A DNA stretch of 64,000 nt, from the NCBI RefSeq assembly GCF_004319545.1, contig NZ_CP036313.1, positions 941,501 through 1,005,500 on the forward strand, written 5' to 3'. Position 1 is the stretch's first letter; every line of letters starts with the position of its first letter. The translations under genes were made by a program, and so were the position numbers. The stretch is from Desulfobacter hydrogenophilus (lineage in GTDB: Bacteria > Desulfobacterota > Desulfobacteria > Desulfobacterales > Desulfobacteraceae). Positions 7,687 through 18,814 of the stretch are shown here, piece after piece. Under the pieces are notes generated by a model. That model had not been told where the DNA came from. It saw only the letters and a list, made by a program, of their open reading frames with translations, and did not search any database.

Positions 7687-8436
7687 ATGAAACCTTGTCA
7701 GAAACCCACCGCGTCCTTAAATCAGAACAAAATCATTCCATTCCCAATGCAATCAAAAACATGTGATGCCCTGGATGATTGGTTGAGCAAGTCCTCAAAG
7801 GAATCCTCAATGAGGAAAAAACGCTTTAACAAACAAATGAACGATCCAAAAAAACTTAGGAAGCGATTGAAGATAAATAAAAAATCAACAAAAAATATCG
7901 AAAAGCTTCTTGAGATATATACGAAAAAAGAACGAAAGGCAGGGGAAAAATCGTCTTTCAAAAAGACGCTATACAGCCTCTTGAATATGGATAAGCGGGA
8001 GAAAAAAGAAATATTATCAACACTTGAAAAAGAAGAACATATCTGGAAAGCCACACCGACTTTGCGTGGCGCAATGGAAATAAGCAAGGCTGCCGGTATT
8101 AAACCCGGAGACGTGAAGTTGTTTGTTGAAACCAAAGACCTTCCTGCTTTCAAAATTTATAGTCGAAAATTCTGGTTTGCCTTTCCCGAACAAATTGAGT
8201 TTTGGAAAAAAGAACAGGCTGGCGCCAACCTATTTCGTGCCACCCAAACCGAAGAAAAGCTGCGTCGGGAAAACATTCAAGGCAAGAGCAAAGCAAACCA
8301 AACCCATTATGATGTAGGAGCCAAGGTAAGACAGACAATCAAGGAACTTGGAGGTACCATGCCAGAAGACCTCCCCTCTCCGGGAAAGGGTATCAAGCAA
8401 TTAGAGCGGGAACAGAAAAGGCTGGACGAAAAATAA
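7687..8436 (+). CDS. DinD-like protein with a divergent N-terminus
   Basis: 249 aa from ATG 7687, with GGAGG at 7677-7681. The first 110 residues are very basic and unlike anything I recognise. The middle (LRGAMEISKAAGIKPGDVKLF) looks like a small HTH-type DNA-binding segment. The C-terminal part (FRATQTEEKLRRENIQGKSK, then THYDVGAKVRQTIKELGG, TMPEDLPSP) matches the C-terminal module of DNA-damage-inducible protein D and related phage antirepressors. The usual BRO-N domain of DinD is absent, so this is a chimeric or truncated relative. The highly structured leader just upstream suggests post-transcriptional control. Confidence 0.65.
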   Translation: MKPCQKPTASLNQNKIIPFPMQSKTCDALDDWLSKSSKESSMRKKRFNKQMNDPKKLRKRLKINKKSTKNIEKLLEIYTKKERKAGEKSSFKKTLYSLLNMDKREKKEILSTLEKEEHIWKATPTLRGAMEISKAAGIKPGDVKLFVETKDLPAFKIYSRKFWFAFPEQIEFWKKEQAGANLFRATQTEEKLRRENIQGKSKANQTHYDVGAKVRQTIKELGGTMPEDLPSPGKGIKQLEREQKRLDEK

Positions 8437-8577
8437 GGAGCTTGTTCAATTGGTCTTCTTGCAAGTGAACCGCGCCCCCGCTTCAAAAATATGGTAAGTG
8501 TTGCTTGTAAGGATTCCGCAAAAAGTCCACGGGTGTGGGGAATAGTGTGGGGAAGATTATTTTCGGGCATAAAAAAA

Positions 8578-8605
8578 GGCACCTACAATTCAATGTAAGT
8601 GCCTG
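8578..8605. terminator. Bidirectional-looking terminator between the DinD-like gene and tRNA-Glu
   Basis: An 11-bp stem with one mismatch (AGGCACCTACA against TGTAAGTGCCT) is flanked by seven A on the left and five T on the right. It can terminate the minus-strand tRNA transcript and also plus-strand transcription. Confidence 0.8.
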
Positions 8606-8616
8606 TTTTTATTATA

Positions 8617-8691
8617 TGGTGATCCCACCGGGAATCGAACCCGAGTTTCCGGCGTGAGAGGCCAGCGTCCTAACCGCTAGACGATGGGACC
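8617..8691 (-). tRNA. tRNA-Glu (anticodon CTC)
   Basis: On the minus strand the sequence starts GGTCCCATCGTCTAGC. The 7-bp acceptor stem GGTCCCA/TGGGATC (one G-U) closes the gene, followed by discriminator A and an encoded CCA. The D arm, the anticodon loop CTCTCAC with anticodon CTC, and the T arm with GGTTCGATTCC are all present. CTC reads GAG codons for glutamate. The extent includes CCA. tRNA 3' ends are common integration sites, relevant to the phage-like block next door. Confidence 0.95.
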
Positions 8692-8714
8692 ACATATCAC
8701 GATGTGGGTGAATA

Positions 8715-8741
8715 TTTATAATGGTTGGGTTTAAATGTCAA
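8715..8741 (-). promoter_or_regulatory. Promoter for tRNA-Glu
   Basis: On the minus strand a perfect TTGACA (8741-8736) and TATAAA (8720-8715) are separated by 15 bases; TAAATA two bases further gives a 17-base spacer. The tRNA 5' end lies about 24 bases downstream. Confidence 0.65.
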
Positions 8742-8810
8742 TAAAAATTAAGTTCAAAGCATCCCAGTCCAATGGGTGTCCATGAGTATAAAACATCTTA
8801 CCCTCTGAAT

Positions 8811-9029
8811 TTACTTTGAATCAAAATTTTTACGGGTTCCCTTTTTGGCGCCCAAGGCAAAATAGAAAAGCCAACCGATGACCGGAACGATGGCCACAAG
8901 GTGCCAGACAAATTTTTCTTTGGGTGTGGAGAAATCTTTTTTCAGCAGGTCGATTAATGCAAGCATGGTCAAGACAAAGGAGAGCCCGACAATGAGAAGG
9001 ACATATAAAATAAGTTCTTTGGGTGTCAT
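8811..9029 (-). CDS. PLDc_N-type small membrane protein
   Basis: 72 aa with two hydrophobic helices (LILYVLLIVGLSFVLTMLALIDLL and HLVAIVPVIGWLFYFALG, each about 20 residues) separated by a charged loop containing KEKFVWHLV. This is the pattern of the phospholipase D nuclease N-terminal (PLDc_N) domain found in cardiolipin synthases and in stand-alone inner-membrane proteins. There is no HKD catalytic motif, so it is not itself an enzyme. It is transcribed in the same direction as the upstream transglycosylase gene, 72 bases away. Confidence 0.72.
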   Translation of the reverse strand: MTPKELILYVLLIVGLSFVLTMLALIDLLKKDFSTPKEKFVWHLVAIVPVIGWLFYFALGAKKGTRKNFDSK

Positions 9030-9101
9030 TTAATTTTCCCGATGTTTTTAAAACAACCGATATTGGCCTTACGTTTTTTGTTGCGGGTCAAACATTTACC
9101 G

Positions 9102-9998
9102 TTATTTCAATTTATCTGAAACCTTGAGCAGCGCATCTACATAATAGTTGGAATGGTTGTACCGAAACAGGACTTCGTGCTGGCGCTGACGGCTCAATCC
9201 CGATTTCCAACCGTGATGTTTTAAATAATTGGCCACGGAAAAAATGGCATCATCATGGTCAAATAAATCCACCTTACCATCCTTATTGCCGTCCCTTGCC
9301 AATGTCAGCGCATTGGAAGGCATGAACTGAGGGATACCCATGGCTCCGGCGTAGGATCCTTTAACGGCAACGGGATCAATGCCTTCACGATTGGCATAGC
9401 TGATCAGGGCCTTAAGCTCCTCATAACCCCACCGGCTTTTTTGATCCACTTTCTTATCAAAAACGGCTCGCTTAGGTCTTTTATTATCTGATATAGCACG
9501 CCAAACCCTTTCGGCAAGCACGTTTTCCGTAAGCGCTGCCATGGTGGACAAAGTGTTTATCACCGTGCGATTGCCAAGATACGTGCCCAGGCGGGTTTCC
9601 ACCAGAAGGATGGCTGTAATGATGGTTTTATCCACTGAAAATTCTTCCTGGGCTTTATCCAGGCTATCCTTATGCGTAACCATGTACTTTCGGGCATTGG
9701 CTATGGATTTCGGAGAAGAGAACTGGTCATAGTTAAGGCTGGATTCCGAATGGATAAAAAACAGAGAAACACCCCCGGGATCAAAACCAACTGCGTCATT
9801 GCCAAACAGGGCTTGGGTCTTTTCCTGATCAAACCCATCCTGGACAAGCCGCTGGGTAAGCAGATCGAAGTCATTGACCGAACCGGGGCTGTCCGGCGCA
9901 TCACCCTCTTGGGCATAGCAAAAATTAACAGAAAAACAGATGATCAGCGCGACAACAACGTTCAGGATGAATTTGGGGGATAGGTCGAAATTTTTCAT
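9102..9998 (-). CDS. Lytic murein transglycosylase, MltB (SLT_2) family
   Basis: 298 aa with an N-terminal signal peptide ending near CYAQ (about residue 29), so it is periplasmic. The central region has the MltB-family catalytic glutamate context AILLVETRLGTYLGN. This is followed by INTLSTMAAL, GAMGIPQFMPSN, a DGNKDGKVDLFDHDDAIFSVANYL-type segment and HGWKSG. These enzymes cleave glycan strands between MurNAc and GlcNAc, producing 1,6-anhydro ends. It is somewhat shorter than E. coli MltB and lacks a lipobox, so it is probably soluble. It lies after, and on the same strand as, the glnA terminator. Confidence 0.9.
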   Translation of the reverse strand: MKNFDLSPKFILNVVVALIICFSVNFCYAQEGDAPDSPGSVNDFDLLTQRLVQDGFDQEKTQALFGNDAVGFDPGGVSLFFIHSESSLNYDQFSSPKSIANARKYMVTHKDSLDKAQEEFSVDKTIITAILLVETRLGTYLGNRTVINTLSTMAALTENVLAERVWRAISDNKRPKRAVFDKKVDQKSRWGYEELKALISYANREGIDPVAVKGSYAGAMGIPQFMPSNALTLARDGNKDGKVDLFDHDDAIFSVANYLKHHGWKSGLSRQRQHEVLFRYNHSNYYVDALLKVSDKLK

Positions 9999-10154
9999 AT
10001 TTGCGGAATCTGCTCCCTTGCTGTGATAGTTTGAGGCAGGATGTTTTTTCCTGTTCCAAGGCCTGTTTTACTACCGCTTTATATAGCGTATTTTGTTTTT
10101 GATTGCATTAAAAAAGTGCAGGTATAAAAACGCGTCACAGGCAAAAAGATACAA

Positions 10155-10198
10155 CAAAAAAACGGGCCCGGGAAAGCCAAAGCGTCCCGGACCCGTTT
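10155..10198 (-). terminator. Rho-independent terminator of glnA
   Basis: On the minus strand a 13-position stem (AACGGG-T-CCGGGA against TCCCGG-G-CCCGTT) closes an 11-base loop and runs into seven T residues. It lies about 32 bases past the glnA stop and would end the glnD-glnB-glnA transcript. Confidence 0.9.
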
Positions 10199-10229
10199 AT
10201 CAGGTCAATTCCAACAGAAGGCTGGTTTT

Positions 10230-11642
10230 TTAAATATCAAAGTACAGATAGAACTCATGGGGATGCGGACGGCTGATAACCGGTTTAACTTCGTTTTCCA
10301 TTTTGTAGTCAATCCAGTAGTCAATAACGTCCTTGGTGAAAACATCACCTTTGAGCAGGAAGTCATTATCCGTTTTAAGTGCGTCCAGGGCTTCTTCAAG
10401 GGTGCCCGGTGCGGACGGAATAGCAGCCAGTTCTTCAGCCGGCAGATCATAGATGTTTTTATCCATGGGATCGCCCGGATCAATTTTGTTCTGGATACCG
10501 TCAAGCATGGCCATGGCAATGGCGGAGAAGGCCATATAACCGTTGGCGCTAGGATCAGGTGTACGGAATTCAAGACGTTTTGCCTTGGGAGATCCGGAGT
10601 ACATGGGCAGACGGATGGCAGCAGAACGGTTCCGGCTGGAGTAAGCAAGTTTAATGGGCGCTTCAAAACCGGGCACCAGACGTTTGTAGGAGTTGGTGGT
10701 GGGGTTGGTGATGGCGCACAGGGCTTTGCAGTGTTTCATGATGCCGCCGATGGCCCACAGGGCACTGTCGGACATACCGGCATATTTGTTGCCGGCAAAT
10801 GTGGGATCGCCATCTTTCCAGAAACTCATGTGGGTGTGCATGCCGGTACCATTGTCGCCATAGAGGGGCTTGGGCATAAAGGTAACGCAATGTCCGTATT
10901 TTGCAGCCACATTTCTCAATACATATTTGAACCAGGCAAGCTTGTCACCCATTTTCAGCAGGGAATCAAACCGAAGATCAATCTCAGACTGTCCGGCGGT
11001 AGCGACTTCGTGATGCTGGCATTCCATGTCAATACCCAGATCCTGCAGGGTCAGCATCATCTCAGTTCTCATGTCCTGATAGTTGTCTGTGGGAGGCAGG
11101 GGGAAATAACCGTGTTTGGGTTTAATTTTGTATCCCAGGTTGGGTTCGGAACCGTCACCGGTGTTCCAGTATGCTTCCGGAGAATCAATTTCAAAAAAGG
11201 AAGCATGGGGATCTGAAGAGTAACGGATATTGGAGAAAATAAAAAACTCGGGCTCGGGACCTACAAAAATTGTGTCGCCGATGCCGGTGCTTTTGATATA
11301 GGCTTCAGTTCTTTTGGCAATACCGCGGGGATCCCTGGAGTAACCTTCGCCGGTGATGGGGTCATGGATGTTACCAATAAGAACCAAAGTCGGTACTTTG
11401 AAAAACGGATCAATTTTTGCCGTACCTGCTTCAGGAACTACGTTCATATCGGAGTTATCAATCTTCTGCCATGCTCTCATGGAAGAACCGTCAAATCCGA
11501 ACCCGTCTTCAAAGGACGCTTCTGTCAGTTCGCATACAGGCACACTAAAGTGCTGCCAGGTACCGATGAAGTCCATGTAGCGGATATCAACGACTTTAAC
11601 GTCATTCTCTTTAGCCATTGCCAATACTTCTTGTGGTGTCAT
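10230..11642 (-). CDS. glnA: Glutamine synthetase, type I
   Basis: 470 aa, the usual length of GSI. It makes glutamine from glutamate, ammonia and ATP in the cytoplasm as a dodecamer. Visible signatures are FGFDGSSMRAWQ near residue 50, FFIF before the active-site glutamates, NGTGMHTHMSFWKDG, and NRSAAIRLP. The adenylylation-site loop MDKNIYDLPAEE (Tyr about 397) is present, so activity could be controlled by an adenylyltransferase; none is encoded in this window. AAAGG lies about 6 bases before ATG 11642. It is third in the glnD-glnB-glnA row, 88 bases after glnB; I see no sigma-54 motif in that gap. Confidence 0.97.
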   Translation of the reverse strand: MTPQEVLAMAKENDVKVVDIRYMDFIGTWQHFSVPVCELTEASFEDGFGFDGSSMRAWQKIDNSDMNVVPEAGTAKIDPFFKVPTLVLIGNIHDPITGEGYSRDPRGIAKRTEAYIKSTGIGDTIFVGPEPEFFIFSNIRYSSDPHASFFEIDSPEAYWNTGDGSEPNLGYKIKPKHGYFPLPPTDNYQDMRTEMMLTLQDLGIDMECQHHEVATAGQSEIDLRFDSLLKMGDKLAWFKYVLRNVAAKYGHCVTFMPKPLYGDNGTGMHTHMSFWKDGDPTFAGNKYAGMSDSALWAIGGIMKHCKALCAITNPTTNSYKRLVPGFEAPIKLAYSSRNRSAAIRLPMYSGSPKAKRLEFRTPDPSANGYMAFSAIAMAMLDGIQNKIDPGDPMDKNIYDLPAEELAAIPSAPGTLEEALDALKTDNDFLLKGDVFTKDVIDYWIDYKMENEVKPVISRPHPHEFYLYFDI

Positions 11643-11730
11643 TTTTTTACCTTTCTATCTATATAAAGTTACTATGGGCTTACCCTGATTTTTTGGGTTT
11701 GAAATAATGGGCGGGAAAGCACCTTAGCCA

Positions 11731-14689
<2,959 letters not shown>

Positions 14690-15063
14690 GTCTGTTTAGT
14701 ATCTCTTTTGACTTTTTAATATATGTCCTTTTTCCGGCAAAAACATCTCATACACCTGACCAAATACCCTAAAACGCTTCTCATTACAGTCTGCAATGGA
14801 TGTGCCAGCCTTTTATTTTCAAGAGGTTATCACGTATACATACGGCTGAGCCCTACAAATCAAGCGAAAGAACAAAATTTATTACAGTAATGTTTATCTT
14901 AAATGGCGGCATATTACTTTTTTGTAATTACCGCCAAATATGGGCCTAAAATTAAGCAGGCAGGTATATGATATGTCAACTTTTTGAAAAAGCATGAATA
15001 ATCAACCAGGCACATGGCGTGCTTGGCTGTGGAAATACGGAAAGAAGCGGCGAATAAACACCA
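14690..15063. other. Gene-free stretch upstream of glnD
   Basis: 374 bases between tatA and glnD, both on the minus strand. It should contain the gln promoter, but I cannot pick a convincing one. An imperfect palindrome at 14905-14935 (GGCGG..ATTAC / GTAAT..CCGCC) and a short palindrome ATTACAGTAAT at 14881-14891 could be a tatA terminator or operators. No ORF of note is present. Confidence 0.4.
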
Positions 15064-15252
15064 TTAATCTTTATCTATTTTTTCAGGTTCCTTTTCCTTG
15101 TCATCATCAATGGGTTCTTTTGTTGCTTTTTTGAAATTTTTAATGCCCTTTCCTAAACCGGCACCGATTTCAGGCAACTTACCCGCACCGAATATAATAA
15201 GGATAATCACCAGAATTATTATTAACTCCGGCATTCCTATACCACCAATCAT
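15064..15252 (-). CDS. tatA: Sec-independent (Tat) translocase subunit TatA/E
   Basis: 62 aa. It has one N-terminal membrane helix ([21 protein letters not shown]), the conserved FGAGKLPE turn, then an amphipathic helix ([17 protein letters not shown]) and an acidic-basic tail. This is the canonical TatA/TatE layout; it forms the pore for folded proteins with TatBC, which are not in this window. Spacing from ATG 15252 to AGGAG is suitable. The gene appears to stand alone. Confidence 0.93.
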   Translation of the reverse strand: MIGGIGMPELIIILVIILIIFGAGKLPEIGAGLGKGIKNFKKATKEPIDDDKEKEPEKIDKD

Positions 15253-15557
15253 GATTCAAGCTCCTCGTTTTGTTCATGGCGTTACTACAAAATTCATCAA
15301 ACCAGGTCATTAGCATTTAACCAGTATGAAGTCAATCATTAAGGATTCATGTGAGTGCATCACCGTACTACAATTTTGTAATAAAATATTCTTATTATTG
15401 TTGTTGTATACCGATCATGCGACGGCTTTTTAATTTTTCCCGAAAAGTACAAAATTTTGATGGAAGAATATTAACCATTGACTATAAAAACGGAGCCTGC
15501 TACCCCAAACGGATTAAACTTACCCCTTTTCAATAAATTCGACAGAACGGAGACCCA
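15253..15557. other. Divergent intergenic region tatA / MoxR gene
   Basis: 305 AT-rich bases between diverging genes. A TTGACT at 15478 sits at a plausible distance before the MoxR gene, but its -10 is poor. A 61-codon plus-strand frame inside shows no family and no ribosome-binding site. I see no further feature. Confidence 0.3.
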
Positions 15558-16409
15558 ATGACAAAACATCAAGACGCACGGTTCCAAGGGGCCCCAAAAT
15601 ATGTACTTGACCCCGAACTTGCTTCCATTGTCAACATATCCATGACCCTTGAAATGCCCCTGCTCTTAAAAGGGGAGCCCGGTACGGGCAAAACCATGCT
15701 GGCCCATGCCATTGCCGACACTCTGGACATGCAGCTGATTATCCTCAACGTTAAATCCAGCATGAAACTTGTGGAGGCTCTCTACCAGTACGATACCCTT
15801 ACCCGCCTCAATGATTCCCGCTTTGGTGACTCTACCAGGGATGTCAGCAATATTGACGAATATATAAAGATGGGGAAGATCGGGCAGGCATTCTGCGCAG
15901 AAAAACGCGCCGTACTCCTCATTGATGAAATTGACAAGGCAGATACGGATTTTCAAGATGATATGCTCGATGTCCTGGACCAAATGCAGTTTGATATTAT
16001 TGAAACAGACAGAACCATATCCGCCATCCACAGACCTGTGATCATAATAACATCCAATGCAAAAAAAGACTTGTCCGATCCATTTCTCGGGCGGTGCAAT
16101 TTCCACCACATTGCGTTTCCTGAACCTAAAATGATGCGCAAAATTATCCAGGTCCACTTCCCGGCCATTGATTCAAAACTGGCGGAAAATGCCATCAGTG
16201 CATTCTATGGGGCCAGGGGCATTGACGGAATAGAAAAAAAACCTGCCACCCGGGAACTGATCAACTGGATACGGGCCCTTCAGGCAGATCCCGACTTTAA
16301 GGCCAAAGACCTTCTCAAAGGCAGCATGCCGTTTTTAGGCGTAATGTTTAAAAAAAGCCCGGACTATGAACGGGTCAAAAAAATAACCGGTCAGTCCAGA
16401 CGGTTCTAA
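15558..16409 (+). CDS. MoxR-family AAA+ ATPase
   Basis: 283 aa from ATG 15558 with GGAG upstream. Walker A is LLKGEPGTGKTMLAHA (about residues 36-50), Walker B LLIDEIDKAD (about 121), with a sensor asparagine in IITSNAKKDLSDPFLGRC. This matches the MoxR/CbbQ/NorQ group, chaperone ATPases that insert cofactors or remodel protein complexes with a VWA-domain partner. That partner is the next gene, 10 bases downstream. The client enzyme is not evident nearby. Confidence 0.88.
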   Translation: MTKHQDARFQGAPKYVLDPELASIVNISMTLEMPLLLKGEPGTGKTMLAHAIADTLDMQLIILNVKSSMKLVEALYQYDTLTRLNDSRFGDSTRDVSNIDEYIKMGKIGQAFCAEKRAVLLIDEIDKADTDFQDDMLDVLDQMQFDIIETDRTISAIHRPVIIITSNAKKDLSDPFLGRCNFHHIAFPEPKMMRKIIQVHFPAIDSKLAENAISAFYGARGIDGIEKKPATRELINWIRALQADPDFKAKDLLKGSMPFLGVMFKKSPDYERVKKITGQSRRF

Positions 16410-16419
16410 AGGCGTATCC

Positions 16420-17613
16420 ATGTTTCTCAAGTTCTTCTATACCTTAAAGGATGTAGGCATACCTGTTTCCCCAACATCTTTTTTGACCCTGCAAAAAGCC
16501 CTTTACCAGGGCCTGATAACCAGTCTGGACGATTTTTACACCTGTGCCCGGGCTGTACTGGTGAAAAGCGAGCGGTACTTTGATCTTTATGACCAGGTGT
16601 TTGCCCATCACTTTGACGGGGTGCCCCTGCCCGAGGACGAGGGATTTGAAATCGACCAGATGGCACGGGCCATGCTGGATGAATGGCTGAAAGATCCCAA
16701 AAGAATGGCCGACGCCCTGAACGTGGATGAAAACGCCTTAAAAAAACTTAACCCCGATGAACTCATAGACTATTTCAAAAAACGGCTCCAAGACCAGGAC
16801 GGGCGCCATGACGGCGGAAGTAAGTGGATCGGCACCGGCGGCATCTCACCTGTGGGCCATTCCGGGTATCACCCCGGCGGCATGCGTGTGGGAGGTGAAT
16901 CCCGAAACAAATCTGCGGTTAAAGTAGCCAATGAACGCAGATACAAAGATTACTCCACCCGGGGCCCCCTGACCCAGGCAAAAATCGGCGAGGCGTTGAA
17001 GCGGCTGCGCAACATGATTCCGGCAGGCCCCAAGGATGTAATCAATGTTGACGAAACCATCCGGGCGAGCCTTCGCAACGGCGGGGAAATAGAATTAATT
17101 TTTGACCGGGCCATGAAGGACAGGCTTAAAATCATCCTCGCCATAGATAACGGCGGGTGGTCCATGGATCCCCATATCCAGATTGTCCAGACCCTGTTCA
17201 GATATGCCCAGGCCCAGTTCAAAGAAGTAAAAACTTACTTTTTTCACAACACCATCTATGACTATGTATGGGAAGACCCGTCCCGGTATAAAAAGCCCAA
17301 AAAAATAATTGATTTTACTCGACTGGACCCGGAAACCAGACTAATTATCGTTGGGGATGCCAGCATGGCGCCCTATGAACTCATGGCACATGACGGGGCC
17401 ATCCATATTACGGACCGTGGCGGCATCCCCAGCATTGAGCAGCTCAAATTCCTGACAAAAACGTTTAAAAATGCAGTCTGGCTTAATCCGATATCACAAA
17501 TCATGTGGGGCTATACCCACACCATCATGGCCATTTCACAAATTTTTCCCATGTATGAATTGTCCCTGGATGGGCTGGAGAGGGCGGTCACAAAACTAAT
17601 GGAAAAAGCATAA
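16420..17613 (+). CDS. CoxE-like VWA-domain protein, partner of the MoxR ATPase
   Basis: 397 aa. The N-terminus (FFYTLKDVGIPVSPTSFLTL) and ARAVLVKSERYFDLYDQVF are typical of the VWA/CoxE (DUF58-unlike) family. The middle is a glycine-rich linker (about 130-170). The C-terminal half is a von Willebrand A fold in which the first metal-site segment reads ILAIDNGGWSMD instead of DxSxSM, so metal binding by the classical MIDAS may be weakened. With the MoxR ATPase it forms a conserved two-gene chaperone cassette. The soluble product is presumably cytoplasmic. Confidence 0.82.
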   Translation: MFLKFFYTLKDVGIPVSPTSFLTLQKALYQGLITSLDDFYTCARAVLVKSERYFDLYDQVFAHHFDGVPLPEDEGFEIDQMARAMLDEWLKDPKRMADALNVDENALKKLNPDELIDYFKKRLQDQDGRHDGGSKWIGTGGISPVGHSGYHPGGMRVGGESRNKSAVKVANERRYKDYSTRGPLTQAKIGEALKRLRNMIPAGPKDVINVDETIRASLRNGGEIELIFDRAMKDRLKIILAIDNGGWSMDPHIQIVQTLFRYAQAQFKEVKTYFFHNTIYDYVWEDPSRYKKPKKIIDFTRLDPETRLIIVGDASMAPYELMAHDGAIHITDRGGIPSIEQLKFLTKTFKNAVWLNPISQIMWGYTHTIMAISQIFPMYELSLDGLERAVTKLMEKA

Positions 17614-17752
17614 CTTGTTTGAGCGAGAAGTCACCCACCTGCGGCGTTGCAGAAAAATTTGCCAAAGTTAGGATCGGGTCTCACAACCTTCCAGGTTGCT
17701 CCGGTCACAAATTTCTCTACGCCTTGCATCTGGCAACTTCTCGCCCAAACAC
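17613..17752. repeat. Long imperfect palindrome between convergent genes (MITE/REP-like)
   Basis: Terminal arms TGTTTGAGCGAGAAGT and ACTTCTCGCCCAAACA pair with one mismatch. Inner blocks GGCGTTGCAGAAAAATTTG and CAAATTTCTCTACGCC also pair imperfectly, and the centre is CAACCTTCCAGGTTG. The whole can fold into a hairpin of about 140 bases. It fills the space between the VWA gene and tatD, where it may act as a terminator for both. Its layout suggests a non-autonomous repetitive element; copy number cannot be seen here. Confidence 0.6.
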
Positions 17753-17769
17753 GGCTTCCCGCTCAAACA

Positions 17770-18576
17770 CTATTTATCCGGCCAGGCCGGGTCTGCCGGT
17801 ATATTGTAAAGATCCAAGGTATTTTTAAACACGGCAGCGGCCAGCTGATCCGGCTCTTCGCCGCGTACCTGGGCAAGGCAGTCCATGACGGAACGCACAA
17901 AAGCAGGTTCATTGCGCCTATGTTTGTTTTTCTGGGGTTTGGGCGTCAGATAGGGGGCGTCGGTCTCGATGAGCAACCGGTCCCGGGGAATTAAATGAGC
18001 GATGCTACGCAGGTACTCACCCCGTTGGAGAATGGTACAAATACCTGTAATGCCGATATAATACCCAAGATCAAGGTATTTAAACATCTCCTCTTTGGTG
18101 CCGGAAAAACAGTGAATCACTCCTTTTCTGGATTTGGGCCCCTCTGATTTCAATATCTCATAAAATCGCCCCTTGGAATCCCGTTCATGAAAAATCAGTG
18201 GCAGGTCCAGTTTCCCGGCCAGGGCAAGTTGGGCCGAAAAGCAGGCTTCCTGGTCTTCCTGGGGTGAGAACATGCGGTTGAAGTCCAGTCCTGTTTCCCC
18301 CCAGGCCTTGATGCAGTCATGGGTCAGAACCAGTTGTTGAAGCTCATTGAGCACCTGGGCGGAACACTGAACCGCATCATGGGGATGAATCCCCACAGAC
18401 GTGTAAACATGATCAAACCGGGATGCGATATCTATGGCCTTCTGGGAGGTGGCCCTGTCAATTCCGACCACCATCACCGCCAGCACCCCTTCCCGGCGTG
18501 ATCTGTCCATGACCTGGGCCAGATCATTATCGTAACATTTATCGTCAATATGGCAATGGGAGTCAAAAAGAATCAT
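17770..18576 (-). CDS. tatD: TatD-family metal-dependent hydrolase
   Basis: 268 aa, full length. It starts MILFDSHCHIDDKCYDND with the metal-binding HxH. It contains the family motifs SVGIHPHDA, GETGLDF (conserved Glu), HERDSKG, GVIHCFSGT and LLIETDAPYLTP (conserved Asp). Members are 3'-5' exonucleases or DNases on a TIM-barrel scaffold; some act in DNA repair or quality control. No tat operon context is present apart from tatA at 15 kb, so the name reflects family only. Exact substrate is not determined. Confidence 0.93.
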   Translation of the reverse strand: MILFDSHCHIDDKCYDNDLAQVMDRSRREGVLAVMVVGIDRATSQKAIDIASRFDHVYTSVGIHPHDAVQCSAQVLNELQQLVLTHDCIKAWGETGLDFNRMFSPQEDQEACFSAQLALAGKLDLPLIFHERDSKGRFYEILKSEGPKSRKGVIHCFSGTKEEMFKYLDLGYYIGITGICTILQRGEYLRSIAHLIPRDRLLIETDAPYLTPKPQKNKHRRNEPAFVRSVMDCLAQVRGEEPDQLAAAVFKNTLDLYNIPADPAWPDK

Positions 18577-18661
18577 TTATCTTATCCTATGGTTTTTTCC
18601 CTTCTCTTTTCCTGGAAAGCAAACTTAAGCTTGCAGCAAAACAACCAGTCGTCAAAATTTT

Positions 18662-18711
18662 AAGCCTTCACTGATTTGGAAGAAGCCGATTTACGGGTTC
18701 AGTGAAGGCTT
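18662..18711. other. Perfect 13-bp inverted repeat between tatD and ftsE
   Basis: AAGCCTTCACTGA (18662-18674) and TCAGTGAAGGCTT (18699-18711) are exact reverse complements around a 24-base spacer. It lies between diverging genes, 30 bases before the ftsE promoter, so it cannot be the terminator of either. A regulator site or a small RNA hairpin is possible. Confidence 0.5.
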
Positions 18712-18740
18712 TGTGTAAGAAAAACTGTTTGCAGCACTCC

Positions 18741-18769
18741 TTGACACAGGCGGTTTATATCAGTAAATT
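18741..18769 (+). promoter_or_regulatory. Sigma-70-type promoter for the ftsE cluster
   Basis: A perfect TTGACA (18741-18746), a 17-base spacer and TAAATT (18764-18769, four of six matches to TATAAT). The ftsE ATG lies 45 bases downstream of the -10. Confidence 0.6.
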
Positions 18770-18814
18770 TAATGGCAGTCAATTATCCCTAAAAGACCAC
18801 AAGGCAAATTTTAT

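Noticed and set aside
10257..11216. 319-codon plus-strand frame opposite glnA
   Set aside because: A shadow of glnA: glycine- and histidine-heavy, no start signal and no family.
11643..11730. Sigma-54 promoter before glnA
   Set aside because: No GG-N10-GC pair of the required spacing was found; TGGC..GC at the start of the gap has the wrong distance.
15351..15536. 61-codon frame upstream of the MoxR gene
   Set aside because: AT-rich chance frame with no ribosome-binding site; the downstream start is well supported.
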